From Parasedimentitalea psychrophila (GTDB lineage: Bacteria > Pseudomonadota > Alphaproteobacteria > Rhodobacterales > Rhodobacteraceae), in the NCBI RefSeq assembly GCF_030285785.1, contig NZ_CP127247.1, positions 2,565,501 through 2,629,500 of the forward strand: DNA of 64,000 nt. Reading direction: 5' to 3'. The notes beneath the pieces were generated by a model. It was given only the letters and a program-made list of their open reading frames with translations, had not been told where the DNA came from and did no database searches. This document shows, one piece after another, positions 30,300 through 38,579 of this stretch. The position numbers were made by a program, and so were the translations under genes. How positions within the stretch are numbered: the stretch's first letter is position 1; every line of letters begins with the position of its first letter.

Positions 30300-30936
30300 A
30301 GAGCTGTTTCGCTTCTTCCAAGGTTTCAAACATGTGCAAGTGCCCATCCAGCAATACGGCGGCCGAGCGGGCAAATTTCTCTAGCGTCTGGGCCTGATGT
30401 GAGACGATGATAATGGTGGTGGTCTGCAACCGTTCTTCCAGGATCGCGCCTGCTTTTTTGTTAAATTCAACATCCGTGGTGCCTGGCATGCCTTCGTCGA
30501 TCAAATAGATATCGAAATCCAGCGCCAGCATCAACGAGAAGCTGAAACGCGCCCGCATACCGGAGGAATAGGTGCCGACAGGCTGGTCAAAATATTCACC
30601 CAAACCGCAGAGCCAGCGGCAATAGGCCTCGACGTAGTCCGGATCCAGCCCATAAAGCTTGGCAATGTAACGGGCGTTCTCCAAGGCCGACAACCGGGTG
30701 ACCAGCCCGCCCATAAATCCCAGCGGAAAAGACACTTTGCTGGACCGCAGGATCTCGCCGTCGTCGGGTTTTTCCAGCCCGGCCATCATGTTGATCAGAG
30801 TGGTCTTGCCGGTGCCGTTGGGGGCCAGCACCCCAAGCGATTTGCCCAGCTCCACACGAAAGGAGACCTTGTCCAGGATCACCTTGTATTGGCTTCCGGT
30901 CCAAAAGGACTTGCTGACATTGTGAAACTCAAGCAT
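30277..30936 (-). CDS. kpsT: Capsule polysaccharide export ATP-binding protein
   Basis: A 219-residue ABC ATPase with Walker A APNGTGKTT, signature YSSGMRARFSFSLMLALDFD (a diverged LSGGQ, usual for KpsT) and Walker B IYLIDE. The length equals E. coli KpsT. It powers export of group 2-type polysaccharide together with a KpsM permease. No KpsM is adjacent in this window. ATG at 30936 gives the standard start MLEF. A frame extends 29 codons upstream without a ribosome-binding site. It is first in the operon with kpsE, kdsA and the mutase. Confidence 0.93.
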   Translation of the reverse strand: MLEFHNVSKSFWTGSQYKVILDKVSFRVELGKSLGVLAPNGTGKTTLINMMAGLEKPDDGEILRSSKVSFPLGFMGGLVTRLSALENARYIAKLYGLDPDYVEAYCRWLCGLGEYFDQPVGTYSSGMRARFSFSLMLALDFDIYLIDEGMPGTTDVEFNKKAGAILEERLQTTTIIIVSHQAQTLEKFARSAAVLLDGHLHMFETLEEAKQLYDYETQG

Positions 30937-31064
30937 CGTTTTTCCGGTACTGCCCGCACGGCCCTTGGTTTGGGCTCTTCTCACGGATGATATATCAGGT
31001 GACGTGGCACCTTGTCCCTCCATAACAGAGGAGTGTTAACGGCTTACGCGGCCAATTTGGCCAT

Positions 31065-31094
31065 ATTATGTCGAATTACGGCATAGTTTATCAA
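31065..31094 (-). promoter_or_regulatory. Sigma-70-like promoter for the kpsT operon
   Basis: On the minus strand, TTGATA (31094-31089) is followed after 18 bases by CATAAT (31070-31065), pointing at kpsT. A 13-bp palindrome, GGCCAATTTGGCC (31050-31062), lies just downstream and could be an operator. Confidence 0.45.
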
Positions 31095-31207
31095 TGGGCT
31101 ATTAACCATTATCATCGCCACAATGAGAGAAAAGATACGCCCGTAAGGATATTTCCCGGGTGAGGGCGCTGGAGCGGGCGCGGTTGATTGTTTCCGATGG
31201 GGCGATA

Positions 31208-31825
31208 ATGGGCATAGTGGAGCGCGAAGAAGTGAACAGCAGTGGTGACTTGAAGGCCGAGATCCGGGGCTGCAGACTCTGTGCGGACCGGTTTGCCGCC
31301 ACCGCAACGGCCCATGTCCCGCGCCCGGTGGTTTGGTTTCGAGCCTCTGCCCGTCTGCTGATTGCCGGCCAGGCACCGGGGGCGCGGGTGCAGGAAAGTG
31401 GCCGACCCTTTACCGACGCCTCGGGGGATCGGCTGCGGCAGTGGCTGGGGATTGATGAGACCGTATTTTACGACAAGGACCGCATAGCCGTGGTGCCGAT
31501 GGGGTTCTGCTTTCCCGGCTACAATGCCAAGGGCAGTGACCTGCCGCCGCCGGCTTTGTGTCACCGGACATGGCATCATCGGGTGATGGAGCATTTGCCG
31601 AACATCGAACTGACGGTGCTGGTCGGGACCCATGCGCAGCGCTTTCATCTGGGGGCAAAACAGCCGGTCACTGATCTGGTGCGCGGCTGGCGGGATCATG
31701 CGCCGCAGCTGTTTCCCTTGCCACATCCGTCCTGGCGCAATACCGGGTGGGTGAAGAAAAACCCCTGGTTCGAGGCCGAGCTGTTGCCGGAGCTGCGGGC
31801 CAGGGTGAAAGAGGTGTTGAAATGA
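31208..31825 (+). CDS. Uracil-DNA glycosylase family protein
   Basis: A protein of about 205 residues. The UDG-fold motif GQAPGARVQESGRPFTDASG (a form of GxxPG) is in the first third and the second motif LPHPSWRNTGW near the C-terminus. Paired cysteines in GCRLCADRF recall iron-sulfur UDG families, but the usual four Cys are not all present. It probably excises damaged bases or acts on a related substrate. The start is uncertain: ATG 31208 was chosen, with GTG 31232 (GGAG 9 bases upstream) as an alternative. Its TGA overlaps the SseB start (ATGA). Confidence 0.8.
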   Translation: MGIVEREEVNSSGDLKAEIRGCRLCADRFAATATAHVPRPVVWFRASARLLIAGQAPGARVQESGRPFTDASGDRLRQWLGIDETVFYDKDRIAVVPMGFCFPGYNAKGSDLPPPALCHRTWHHRVMEHLPNIELTVLVGTHAQRFHLGAKQPVTDLVRGWRDHAPQLFPLPHPSWRNTGWVKKNPWFEAELLPELRARVKEVLK

Positions 31826-32613
31826 CCGAGATCACCGCGCTGGACCGCGCCCATGCCGCGATGACCGAAGCGCCCGAAGATGCCGGCGCTCGGCTGCGGT
31901 TTTATGAACGTCTGGCGGATTGCGAATTGTTCATGATGCTCACCAAAGAGGTGGACGACGGCAATATCTCGCCCGAGATGTTTGATCTGGCCGATGGCAC
32001 CTTTGTCTTGCTGTTTGATCGCGAAGAGCGGCTAGCACAATTTGCCGACCGCCCGGTGCCCTATGCGGCGCTGTCGGGCCGGGTGGTGGTGCAGATGCTG
32101 GCGGGGCAGGGCATTGGCCTGGGGCTGAACCTTGAGGTGGCCCCGTCGTCAATCCTGATCCCAGCCGAAGCCGTTAACTGGCTGCAGCAGACTCTGGAGC
32201 ACAGCCCGCAGCAGGTCGAAGCGGCGCTGGTCGAAGTTGCCGCGCCGACCGGCCTTCCGCAGGTTCTGTTGACCGCGCTGGACAGTAAACTGGCCACCGC
32301 CGCTGGGCTGGCAACCGCGGCCTATCTGGTCAGCGTTCGCTATGCCGGGGGCGGCCAGGGGCATTTGCTGGGCTTTATCGACGCCTCGCCAGCCGCACAA
32401 TCGGCCCTGGCCAAGGCGGCGGGCGAGGCGCTGACCTTTTCGGGGATCGAAGCTGGCGCGATGGATGTGGGGTTCTTTGCCAGCACCGATGTGATGACCG
32501 CGAAACTGGACAAGGTCGGGTTGCGATTTGATTTGCCGCAGGTGGAAGCGCCAAAACTCCATCAGCCGGAAATTCCCGGCAGCAACCCGGACAAGCCGCC
32601 AGTTTTGAAATAG
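31822..32613 (+). CDS. SseB family protein
   Basis: A 263-residue protein with the SseB N-terminal domain (FYERLADCELFMMLTKE, then FDLADGTFVLLFDREERL and ILIPAEAVNWLQ) and a C-terminal SseB-like domain. No enzymatic residues are evident. Its role in E. coli is poorly defined, with a link to serine or rhodanese activity reported there. The start ATG overlaps the stop of the glycosylase-family gene, so the pair is translationally coupled. A duplicated AGGCGCCAGCGCCT (32612, 32639) follows. Confidence 0.85.
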   Translation: MTEITALDRAHAAMTEAPEDAGARLRFYERLADCELFMMLTKEVDDGNISPEMFDLADGTFVLLFDREERLAQFADRPVPYAALSGRVVVQMLAGQGIGLGLNLEVAPSSILIPAEAVNWLQQTLEHSPQQVEAALVEVAAPTGLPQVLLTALDSKLATAAGLATAAYLVSVRYAGGGQGHLLGFIDASPAAQSALAKAAGEALTFSGIEAGAMDVGFFASTDVMTAKLDKVGLRFDLPQVEAPKLHQPEIPGSNPDKPPVLK

Positions 32614-32666
32614 GCGCCAGCGCCTGGGTGTTGAAAGAGGCGCCAGCGCCTTAGTCGATTAAAGTG

Positions 32667-32690
32667 TTGCCCGGCGGTGTCGCCGGGCAA
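32667..32690 (-). terminator. Terminator hairpin between sseB and yghU-type gene
   Basis: TTGCCCGGCG and CGCCGGGCAA form a perfect 10-bp stem 7 bases after the GST stop codon. The following T run is short (CACTTTAA on the minus strand). Confidence 0.7.
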
Positions 32691-32697
32691 CAGGGAT

Positions 32698-33573
32698 TTA
32701 TTCGGCGGCTGTTTCCAGCTTGTCCTGAGTGCGGTTGTCAAAGTCCGACGCATCATGACGTTCGCGCAATTGGGTCGATAGCTCGCCAAAGGCACGGTTT
32801 ACCATGCGGCCACGGCTGACAGCCGGGCGGGCATCGATGGCCTTGGCCCAACGCATCACATGGCTATAGCTTTCCACGTCCAGGAATTCAGCCGCGTTAT
32901 ACAGGCGGCCCAGCACCAATTGACCATACCAGGCCCAGATCGCCATATCGGCAATGCTGTAATCGCCGCCAGCGATATACTGGTGCTCCGCCAGCTGACG
33001 GTCCAGCACATCCAGCTGCCGCTTGGTCTCCATCGAGAAGCGATCAATCGGGTATTGCCATTTCTCTGGCGCATAGGCGTAAAAGTGGCCAAAGCCGCCG
33101 CCCAGATAGGGCGCGCTGCCCATCTGCCAGAACAGCCAGCTCATCACTTCGGTGCGCTCAGCCCCGCTCTTGGGCAGGAAGGCGTCAAATTTCTCGGCCA
33201 GATGCATCATGATGGAGCCGGATTCAAACACCCGCTGCGGGCTGTCACCGCTGTGATCCATCAGGGCCGGAATTTTTGAGTTCGGGTTGACGTTGACAAA
33301 GCCGGAGCCAAACTGGTCGCCCTCGCCGATGTTGATCAGCCAGGCGTCATACTCGGCGCCGGTGTGGCCCAGGGCCAGCAGCTCTTCGAGCATCACAGTG
33401 ACCTTGACCCCATTGGGTGTCGCCAGCGAGTAGAGCTGCATGGGGTGCTTGCCGACCGGCAGCTCCTTATCCTGGGTGGCGCCGGCCACAGGACGGTTGA
33501 TCGAGGCAAATTTGCCGCCGCTTTCCTGTGACCAGGTCCAGACTTTTGCCGGTGTATAAGAGGTGTCGCTCAT
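32698..33573 (-). CDS. yghU: Glutathione S-transferase family protein, YghU type
   Basis: A 291-residue protein of the Nu-class GST/disulfide reductase type. An N-terminal extension (WTWSQESGGKFASINRPVAG) precedes the thioredoxin-like domain (LYSLATPNGVKVTVMLEELL, PNSKIPALMDH, FESGSIMMHLAEKF), and the helical domain has GGDYSIADMAIWAWYG. The TPN motif replaces the catalytic Ser/Tyr of other GSTs, as in E. coli YghU, which reduces disulfides with two glutathiones. Two 17-bp direct repeats lie in its upstream region. Confidence 0.9.
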   Translation of the reverse strand: MSDTSYTPAKVWTWSQESGGKFASINRPVAGATQDKELPVGKHPMQLYSLATPNGVKVTVMLEELLALGHTGAEYDAWLINIGEGDQFGSGFVNVNPNSKIPALMDHSGDSPQRVFESGSIMMHLAEKFDAFLPKSGAERTEVMSWLFWQMGSAPYLGGGFGHFYAYAPEKWQYPIDRFSMETKRQLDVLDRQLAEHQYIAGGDYSIADMAIWAWYGQLVLGRLYNAAEFLDVESYSHVMRWAKAIDARPAVSRGRMVNRAFGELSTQLRERHDASDFDNRTQDKLETAAE

Positions 33574-33633
33574 CTGTTGGGCCTTGTCCTATTTGTCTTG
33601 TTTGGGGCAGTTATAGCAGTGTTGCAGAAAATT

Positions 33634-33669
33634 GCATCGTTGCCAGTCTTTTGCATTGTTGCCAGACTT
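33634..33669 (-). promoter_or_regulatory. Tandem direct repeats upstream of yghU, possible operator
   Basis: GCATCGTTGCCAGTCTT (33634-33650) and GCATTGTTGCCAGACTT (33653-33669) are near-identical and 19 bases apart start to start, about two helical turns. They lie 61-96 bases upstream of the yghU-type start, between it and the divergent YHS gene. A regulator could bind both on one face of the DNA. Confidence 0.45.
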
Positions 33670-33863
33670 AAGATGCATTTTGGAAATTCCAATGACTAAA
33701 AACCCGAATTGAAACATTTAGCGGATTTTGATCACATCGCCTAATGGATGGACACAGCCGCGTGAGACCCCCTTCGCATCACCGCCAGAGTGCATATTGT
33801 GCTCAGCAACCCGACGTCAATGTCGGTGAAGTTGAGACCTGATATCTGCGAGAGGATGACTTT

Positions 33864-34376
33864 ATGACACGTTTTTTTCTGGCGGCGGCCACGGCAATCA
33901 CCCTTGGCCTGCCTGCCTTTGCCGGCGAGCAATACATAGATGGCACCGGCTTTGCCGTCTCGGGCTATGATGTGGTGGCTTACCGTGGCCTGACGTCAAA
34001 TGCGGTGGGCAGCCAACAGACCTTGGGGGTGGCAGGGCAGGCCGGTATCACCGCCGAATACAACGACGCGACCTTTGCCTTTGCGAGTGAGGAGAACCGG
34101 GATAAATTCCTGGACAACCCAGAGTATTATGCGCCGGTATATGACGGCCACTGCGCCTATGGTGTCTCCAAGGGCGGCAAGGTGCCCGGCAATCCCAACC
34201 TCTGGCGCATCGTGGATGACAAGCTGTACCTGAACATTACCAAGGTGGTGGTTGGCTTCTGGGAGGAAGACATTCCCGGCAATATCAACCTGGCCGAGGG
34301 CAACTGGCCGGGAATCGAGGGCGATGATGCCTCGGGCAACAAGATCCCCAACTTCACCTCTGCGGCCCCTGACTAG
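33864..34376 (+). CDS. Exported YHS domain protein
   Basis: A 170-residue protein with a Sec signal peptide (cleavage after LPAFA, residue 20). The mature part has a YHS-like domain: VSGYDVVAYRG, TFAFASEENRDKFLDNPEYYAP and GHCAYGVSKG. YHS domains are thought to bind metals. The single Cys and nearby His are visible. A periplasmic role is likely but unproven. GAGAGGA precedes the start. A strong bidirectional terminator separates it from gcrA. Confidence 0.85.
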   Translation: MTRFFLAAATAITLGLPAFAGEQYIDGTGFAVSGYDVVAYRGLTSNAVGSQQTLGVAGQAGITAEYNDATFAFASEENRDKFLDNPEYYAPVYDGHCAYGVSKGGKVPGNPNLWRIVDDKLYLNITKVVVGFWEEDIPGNINLAEGNWPGIEGDDASGNKIPNFTSAAPD

Positions 34377-34417
34377 GGGTGATTGAAAGACGCAGATGTG
34401 ACTGCTGCCAATAGAAA

Positions 34418-34446
34418 ACGCCCCGAACCGCAGGGTTCGGGGCGTT
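34418..34446. terminator. Bidirectional terminator between YHS gene and gcrA
   Basis: AACGCCCCGAACC and GGTTCGGGGCGTT form a perfect 13-bp stem with a 3-base loop. T runs follow on both strands (GGATTTTT on plus, TTTTCTATT on minus). Confidence 0.9.
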
Positions 34447-34469
34447 GGATTTTTGCCAAGCTGGTCGGC

Positions 34470-35054
34470 TTACCGTTTCCGGTCGCGGCGCGCGCTCATC
34501 GGCTGGAAGGCAACGCCAACATGGGCTTCGCAATAGGGTTTGCCCTGTTGCACGGTCAGGCCACAGAACCAGAAATCCTCGGTGGCGGGGTCGCCAACCG
34601 GCCATTTGCAGGTGCGCTCGGTCAGGTCCATCAGCGACAGGCGCTTTGCCTTCTTCTCGATCTCGTTGACCTTGGCCAGCGCCTCGGGGCTGATTTCATT
34701 GGCCGAGGGCTGCGGTGGCAGCGGCTGGCCTGCCGGAATGATCTGCTTGCGCACCGGCAGATTGGGCCTGCTGTCTGCGGATTTGGGCTGAGCCGGCGGG
34801 ATCGGGCGGGCGGGCTCGGTCTTGGGCTGCACCTTGGGCTTGACGGCGGGCTTGGCCACGACCGCCGGCTTTTCCTTGGGCTCGGCTGATTTGGCAGCGC
34901 CGGTGGAATTGCGGTTGGACAGGCCCAACCGGTGCACCTTGCCGATCACCGCGTTCCGGGTGACGCCGCCAAGTTCTTTGGCGATCTGGCTGGCCGACTG
35001 ACCCTCGCCCCACATTTTCTTGAGCAATTCAACGCGCTCGTCTGTCCAGGACAT
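34470..35054 (-). CDS. gcrA: Cell-cycle regulator GcrA
   Basis: A 194-residue protein. The N-terminal helix-turn-helix MSWTDERVELLKKMWGEG... with GVTRNAVIGKVHRLGLSNR is the GcrA hallmark. A Pro/Lys/Ala-rich linker follows, then the C-terminal block ERTCKWPVGDPATEDFWFCG with QQGKPYCEAHV, which binds sigma-70 region 2. In Caulobacter GcrA stimulates transcription at promoters methylated by CcrM at GAnTC. ATG at 35054 has AAAGG 7 bases upstream. The upstream extension of the frame is not family-like. Confidence 0.96.
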   Translation of the reverse strand: MSWTDERVELLKKMWGEGQSASQIAKELGGVTRNAVIGKVHRLGLSNRNSTGAAKSAEPKEKPAVVAKPAVKPKVQPKTEPARPIPPAQPKSADSRPNLPVRKQIIPAGQPLPPQPSANEISPEALAKVNEIEKKAKRLSLMDLTERTCKWPVGDPATEDFWFCGLTVQQGKPYCEAHVGVAFQPMSARRDRKR

Positions 35055-35213
35055 ATCTTGCCTTTCCAAGCTAAAAGCGGCCCCAAGAAACCTGCGGCCG
35101 CCATAGTATTCTATATCTGCCCCTATTCTAGTCACTGCGCCGCGAGATACAAGCCATCTTGCACCTGACGGCTCAGCGGTTATGCAGGCCGGACACAGCA
35201 ACTGGAGGTAGCT

Positions 35214-36026
35214 ATGTCAGACACCGGGTATCGCATCGGCTTGGGCGAGCGTCGCTTTGGCCGGGTCAATTGGCTGGGGCTGCGCACGATGGCAGGGCGT
35301 GAAGTCCAACGGTTTCTGGTGGTCTGGACCCAGACTCTGTTGGCGCCTTTGGTCACCTCGGCGCTGTTTCTGCTGATCTTTACCATCGCCATTGGGCCGC
35401 GTCGTGGCGATGTCATGGGGGTGCCATTCCTGACGTTTCTGGCGCCGGGCATCATGATGATGACGGTGATTCAGAACGCCTTTGCAAACACATCTTCGTC
35501 GATCATGATCTCGAAAATACAGGGAAATATCGTTGATACGCTGATGCCGCCGCTGTCCGGACTTGAACTTTTGCTGGGCTATCTGGCGGGGGGAGTCCTG
35601 CGCGGAACCTGTATCGCATTGGGCATTGCGCTGGGGCTTGGGCTGGCGCTGGGCATCTGGCCGACCTACCCAGCGGTGACCTTGGTCTTTGTGGTGTTGG
35701 GGGCGGCGTTTCTGGGCGGGCTGGGGGTCATTGCCGGCATCTATGCCAACAAGTTTGATCAGATGGCGGCGATCACCAATTTCATCATAACCCCACTGGC
35801 CTTTCTGTCTGGCACCTTCTACTCGGTCGCGGCGCTGCCGCCAGTTCTGAAGACGCTGACCCATCTCAATCCGGTGTTCTATCTGATTGACGGCGTGCGA
35901 TTCGGTATGATTGGCACCTCCGACAGCTCTCCCTGGCTGGGGCTGCTGGTCTGTAGTTGCGCGACGGCTGTGATCTGGCTGCTGGGCTGGGCTATGCTGC
36001 GCTCGGGCTATCGTCTGAAGGCGTGA
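35214..36026 (+). CDS. ABC-2 type transporter permease
   Basis: A 270-residue membrane protein with six hydrophobic segments and the ABC-2 family motif FLAPGIMMMTVIQNAFANTSSSIMISKIQGN in the first half, then FLSGTFYSVAALP and LNPVFYLIDGVRFGM. It resembles YadH/NodJ-type permeases that export drugs or lipopolysaccharide-like substrates. It is not a close match to KpsM. No ATPase gene is adjacent, so its partner must be encoded elsewhere. GGAGG precedes the ATG. Its 3' end overlaps the convergent EamA gene by 35 bases. Confidence 0.88.
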   Translation: MSDTGYRIGLGERRFGRVNWLGLRTMAGREVQRFLVVWTQTLLAPLVTSALFLLIFTIAIGPRRGDVMGVPFLTFLAPGIMMMTVIQNAFANTSSSIMISKIQGNIVDTLMPPLSGLELLLGYLAGGVLRGTCIALGIALGLGLALGIWPTYPAVTLVFVVLGAAFLGGLGVIAGIYANKFDQMAAITNFIITPLAFLSGTFYSVAALPPVLKTLTHLNPVFYLIDGVRFGMIGTSDSSPWLGLLVCSCATAVIWLLGWAMLRSGYRLKA

Positions 36027-36918
36027 CAGGCGCGGCCCTACGGCGTTGCCGCCCTTCGCGCCAGGCCAGCACGGCGGCTCCGGTCAGGATGATGGTGGCG
36101 CCAAGGATCGTCACCGCATCCGGTGCGACGCCAAAGCCAAGGAAGTCATACAGGGCGGCAAAAATCAGCGTGGCATAGCTGAACGGTGCCACAAACGAGG
36201 CATCGGCACGGGCCATCCCGTTGATAAAGCAGGCCTGGGCACAGGCCATCAACAGTCCCAAAGCGACCAGCGCCGCCCATTGCGCCGGGCTGGGCATCTG
36301 CCAGACCGGCAGCACAGCCACCGAGGCGATCAGCATGCCAATGGCATTATTGATTAGCAGCACCTGCAGTGGTGGCTCACGGTTGGCCAGTTTCTTGATG
36401 AAAATCAGCTCCAGCCCCATGATCATCGCTGCCGCCAGCGCCAGCAGCGCCGCGGGCTGAAAGCTGGCCGGGGTCGGGCGCAGCAACACCATGGCGCCAA
36501 TCAGCGCGACAGCCGCAGCGCCCCAGCGCCAGCGGCCCACCTTCTCGCCCAGCAGTGGAATTGCCAGCATCATGCCAAACACCGGGTTCAGAAAGGTGAT
36601 CGCAGTGGCATCGGCCAGCGGGATGAAAGCCACCGAGGCAAACATCAGCGATACCCCGGCCCAGCCGAAGGATGTCCGGCCGATGTGCAATCTCCAGCTA
36701 GGCGGCGTCAGGCGCGGCCGCATCACCGCCGCAACCGAGGAAATGGCCAGAAAGGCAAAGACAAAACGTCCATGGCTGACCTGCAGTGGATGCAAGGCCG
36801 GGCCCAGCAAATCAGTGCCCAGTGTCTTGGCCATCAGCATGGTGCCGGCAATGAAGGTGGTGGCCACCAGAATAAAGCTGGCAGCCAGCGCGGGGTTGTC
36901 GGTGTTTGCTGTGCTCAT
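35992..36918 (-). CDS. EamA/DMT family transporter
   Basis: A 308-residue protein with ten predicted transmembrane helices in two repeats of five, the drug/metabolite transporter layout. Typical blocks are LADATAITFLNPVFGMMLAIPLLGEKVG in the first repeat and SFVAPFSYATLIFAALYDFLGFG in the second. The substrate is unknown, with small metabolite efflux likely. ATG at 36918 is taken rather than the GTG before it. The C-terminal RRRAAPVTPSDD overlaps the convergent permease gene. Confidence 0.9.
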   Translation of the reverse strand: MSTANTDNPALAASFILVATTFIAGTMLMAKTLGTDLLGPALHPLQVSHGRFVFAFLAISSVAAVMRPRLTPPSWRLHIGRTSFGWAGVSLMFASVAFIPLADATAITFLNPVFGMMLAIPLLGEKVGRWRWGAAAVALIGAMVLLRPTPASFQPAALLALAAAMIMGLELIFIKKLANREPPLQVLLINNAIGMLIASVAVLPVWQMPSPAQWAALVALGLLMACAQACFINGMARADASFVAPFSYATLIFAALYDFLGFGVAPDAVTILGATIILTGAAVLAWREGRQRRRAAPVTPSDDSPSAA

Positions 36919-37303
36919 CACTCTGCGATGCGATAGCTAGCCAGCTTATGCAAGACCAAAGCTATTGGGGCTCTGCCCCAAACCCCGGGATATTGTCAGC
37001 CAGATGAACAGGGGATCCTTGGGGCGGCTGTTCGGGGTCGGCACCGGGGCCTTGCCGGATTGATGGGTGAGGCTGCGCAAAAAGGCTTTCCTTTTCCATA
37101 AACTTCCGATATGCGCTGCGCTTATGATCAAACTCGCACATATCACCCGCCAAATTGCGGCCCTGCGACGCCGACGCTAATTTAGCGTTCCGGCCCCTTG
37201 ATCCTTGCGCCTTGATATCTGCGCAAAGCCCGATCAACATCGTTGACCAACTGCCCAACCTAATGCACTTCTTGGGCCTCTATTTCCGAAAAGGATGATC
37301 CTG
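36919..37303. other. Intergenic region upstream of argD
   Basis: About 385 bases between the divergent EamA and argD genes. It includes a family A repeat (36967-37009). The remainder should carry both promoters, but none is clear. No gene or RNA was recognised. Confidence 0.4.
36967..37009 (+). repeat. Dispersed intergenic repeat, family A, copy 4
   Basis: GGGGCTCTGCCCC followed by AAACCCCGGGATATTGTC and AGCCAGATGAAC. The T run is degraded compared with the copy at 26100. Confidence 0.65.
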
Positions 37304-38503
37304 ATGATCGCTTCCGTTCTGCCAACCTATAACCGCGCCCCTTTGAACTTTATCAAAGGCGAAGGCGCCTGGCTGATCGAGGCGGACGGCCGACGTTTTC
37401 TGGATCTTGGTGCCGGTATTGCGGTGAATGTGTTGGGTCATGCCCATCCGGCACTGGTCGCCGCGCTGACCGAGCAGGCGCAAAACCTGTGGCATGTCTC
37501 CAACCTCTATCAGATCCCGCAGCAACAGGCGCTGGCCGACAGGCTGGTCGAACATACTTTCGCCGACACTGTGTTCTTCACCAATTCGGGCACCGAGGCT
37601 TGCGAACTGGCGGTGAAAATGGCGCGCAAATATTTCTTCGACAAAGGCGAAGAGCAGCGGATCGAGATCCTCACCTTTGACGGCTCTTTCCATGGCCGCT
37701 CGTCGGCCGGTATCGCCGCCGCTGGCTCCGAGAAAATGGTCAGAGGCTTCGGCCCTGTGTTGCCTGGCTTTGTGCATCTGACCTTTGGCGATCTCGACGG
37801 CGTTAGCAATGCGATCACCGACCAGACGGCGGCGATCATGATCGAACCGATCCAGGGCGAGGGCGGCATCCGCGCGGTTCCTGACGCGGAAATGAAGGCG
37901 CTGCGGAGGCTCTGCGATGAGCACGGTTTACTGCTGATCCTCGACGAGGTCCAATGCGGGGTAGCCCGGACCGGAAAGTTGTTTGCCCATGAATGGGCGG
38001 GTATCACCCCGGATATTATGATGGTCGCCAAAGGCATCGGCGGCGGCTTTCCTCTGGGTGCGGTGTTGGCCACCGAACAGGCCGCCTCGGGCATGACCGT
38101 CGGCACCCATGGCTCCACCTATGGTGGCAACCCGCTGGGCTGCGCGGTTGGTTGTGCGGTGATGGACCATGTCACCAACCCCGAGTTCCTGGAGGAGGTG
38201 AACCGCAAGGCAGGTCTGTTGCGGCAAAAGCTCGAAGGTCTGATCGATGGCCACCCGGAGGTTTTTGAGTCGGTGCGCGGCTCTGGCCTGATGCTGGGTC
38301 TCAAATGCAAGGCTCCCAATACTGACGTGGTCAATGCGGGCTACGACAATCAGGTCATTACTGTCCCCGCCGCCGATAACGTCATCCGCCTGCTGCCGCC
38401 GCTGACCCTCAGCGACGGTGACATCGCAGAGGCGGTGATCCGCCTCGACAAGGCTGCAACCCAGGTCGCAGCCCAGGTCACCGTCCAGGTCACGGTCGCC
38501 TGA
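37304..38503 (+). CDS. argD: Acetylornithine aminotransferase
   Basis: A 399-residue class III PLP aminotransferase. Blocks are [50 protein letters not shown] and the PLP lysine in [15 protein letters not shown]. It converts N-acetylglutamate semialdehyde to N-acetylornithine in arginine synthesis. argF follows 76 bases later, and carB supplies the other substrate. ATG at 37304 has AAAAGG 9 bases upstream. The in-frame ATG at 37295 would abut the ribosome-binding site. The C-terminus is a low-complexity [13 protein letters not shown] extension ending against a repeat. Confidence 0.93.
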   Translation: MIASVLPTYNRAPLNFIKGEGAWLIEADGRRFLDLGAGIAVNVLGHAHPALVAALTEQAQNLWHVSNLYQIPQQQALADRLVEHTFADTVFFTNSGTEACELAVKMARKYFFDKGEEQRIEILTFDGSFHGRSSAGIAAAGSEKMVRGFGPVLPGFVHLTFGDLDGVSNAITDQTAAIMIEPIQGEGGIRAVPDAEMKALRRLCDEHGLLLILDEVQCGVARTGKLFAHEWAGITPDIMMVAKGIGGGFPLGAVLATEQAASGMTVGTHGSTYGGNPLGCAVGCAVMDHVTNPEFLEEVNRKAGLLRQKLEGLIDGHPEVFESVRGSGLMLGLKCKAPNTDVVNAGYDNQVITVPAADNVIRLLPPLTLSDGDIAEAVIRLDKAATQVAAQVTVQVTVA

Positions 38504-38555
38504 TCTTCTTCTTGTTGAAAATACCTCGGGGGTCCGGGGGCAGCGCCCCCGCCCC
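38504..38555 (-). repeat. Dispersed intergenic repeat, family A, copy 5
   Basis: On the minus strand: GGGGGCGCTGCCCCC, GGACCCCCGAGGTATTTTC, AACAAGAAGAAGA. It begins at the base after the argD stop and lies between argD and argF, so it may modulate argF expression. Confidence 0.75.
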
Positions 38556-38579
38556 GACCCTACAATAAGCGAAAACACT

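Noticed and set aside
31747-31821. Extended start for the SseB gene
   Set aside because: The ATG at 31822 overlaps the upstream stop (ATGA), the usual coupling arrangement. The extra 25 codons are antiphase to the glycosylase-family gene and not SseB-like.
35214-36026. Permease considered as the missing KpsM
   Set aside because: Its motifs fit YadH/NodJ-like ABC-2 permeases, and it lies in a separate unit 4 kb from kpsT.
36962-37258. 98-codon frame on the minus strand upstream of argD
   Set aside because: It is largely made of a family A repeat copy and promoter sequence, with no conservation signal visible.
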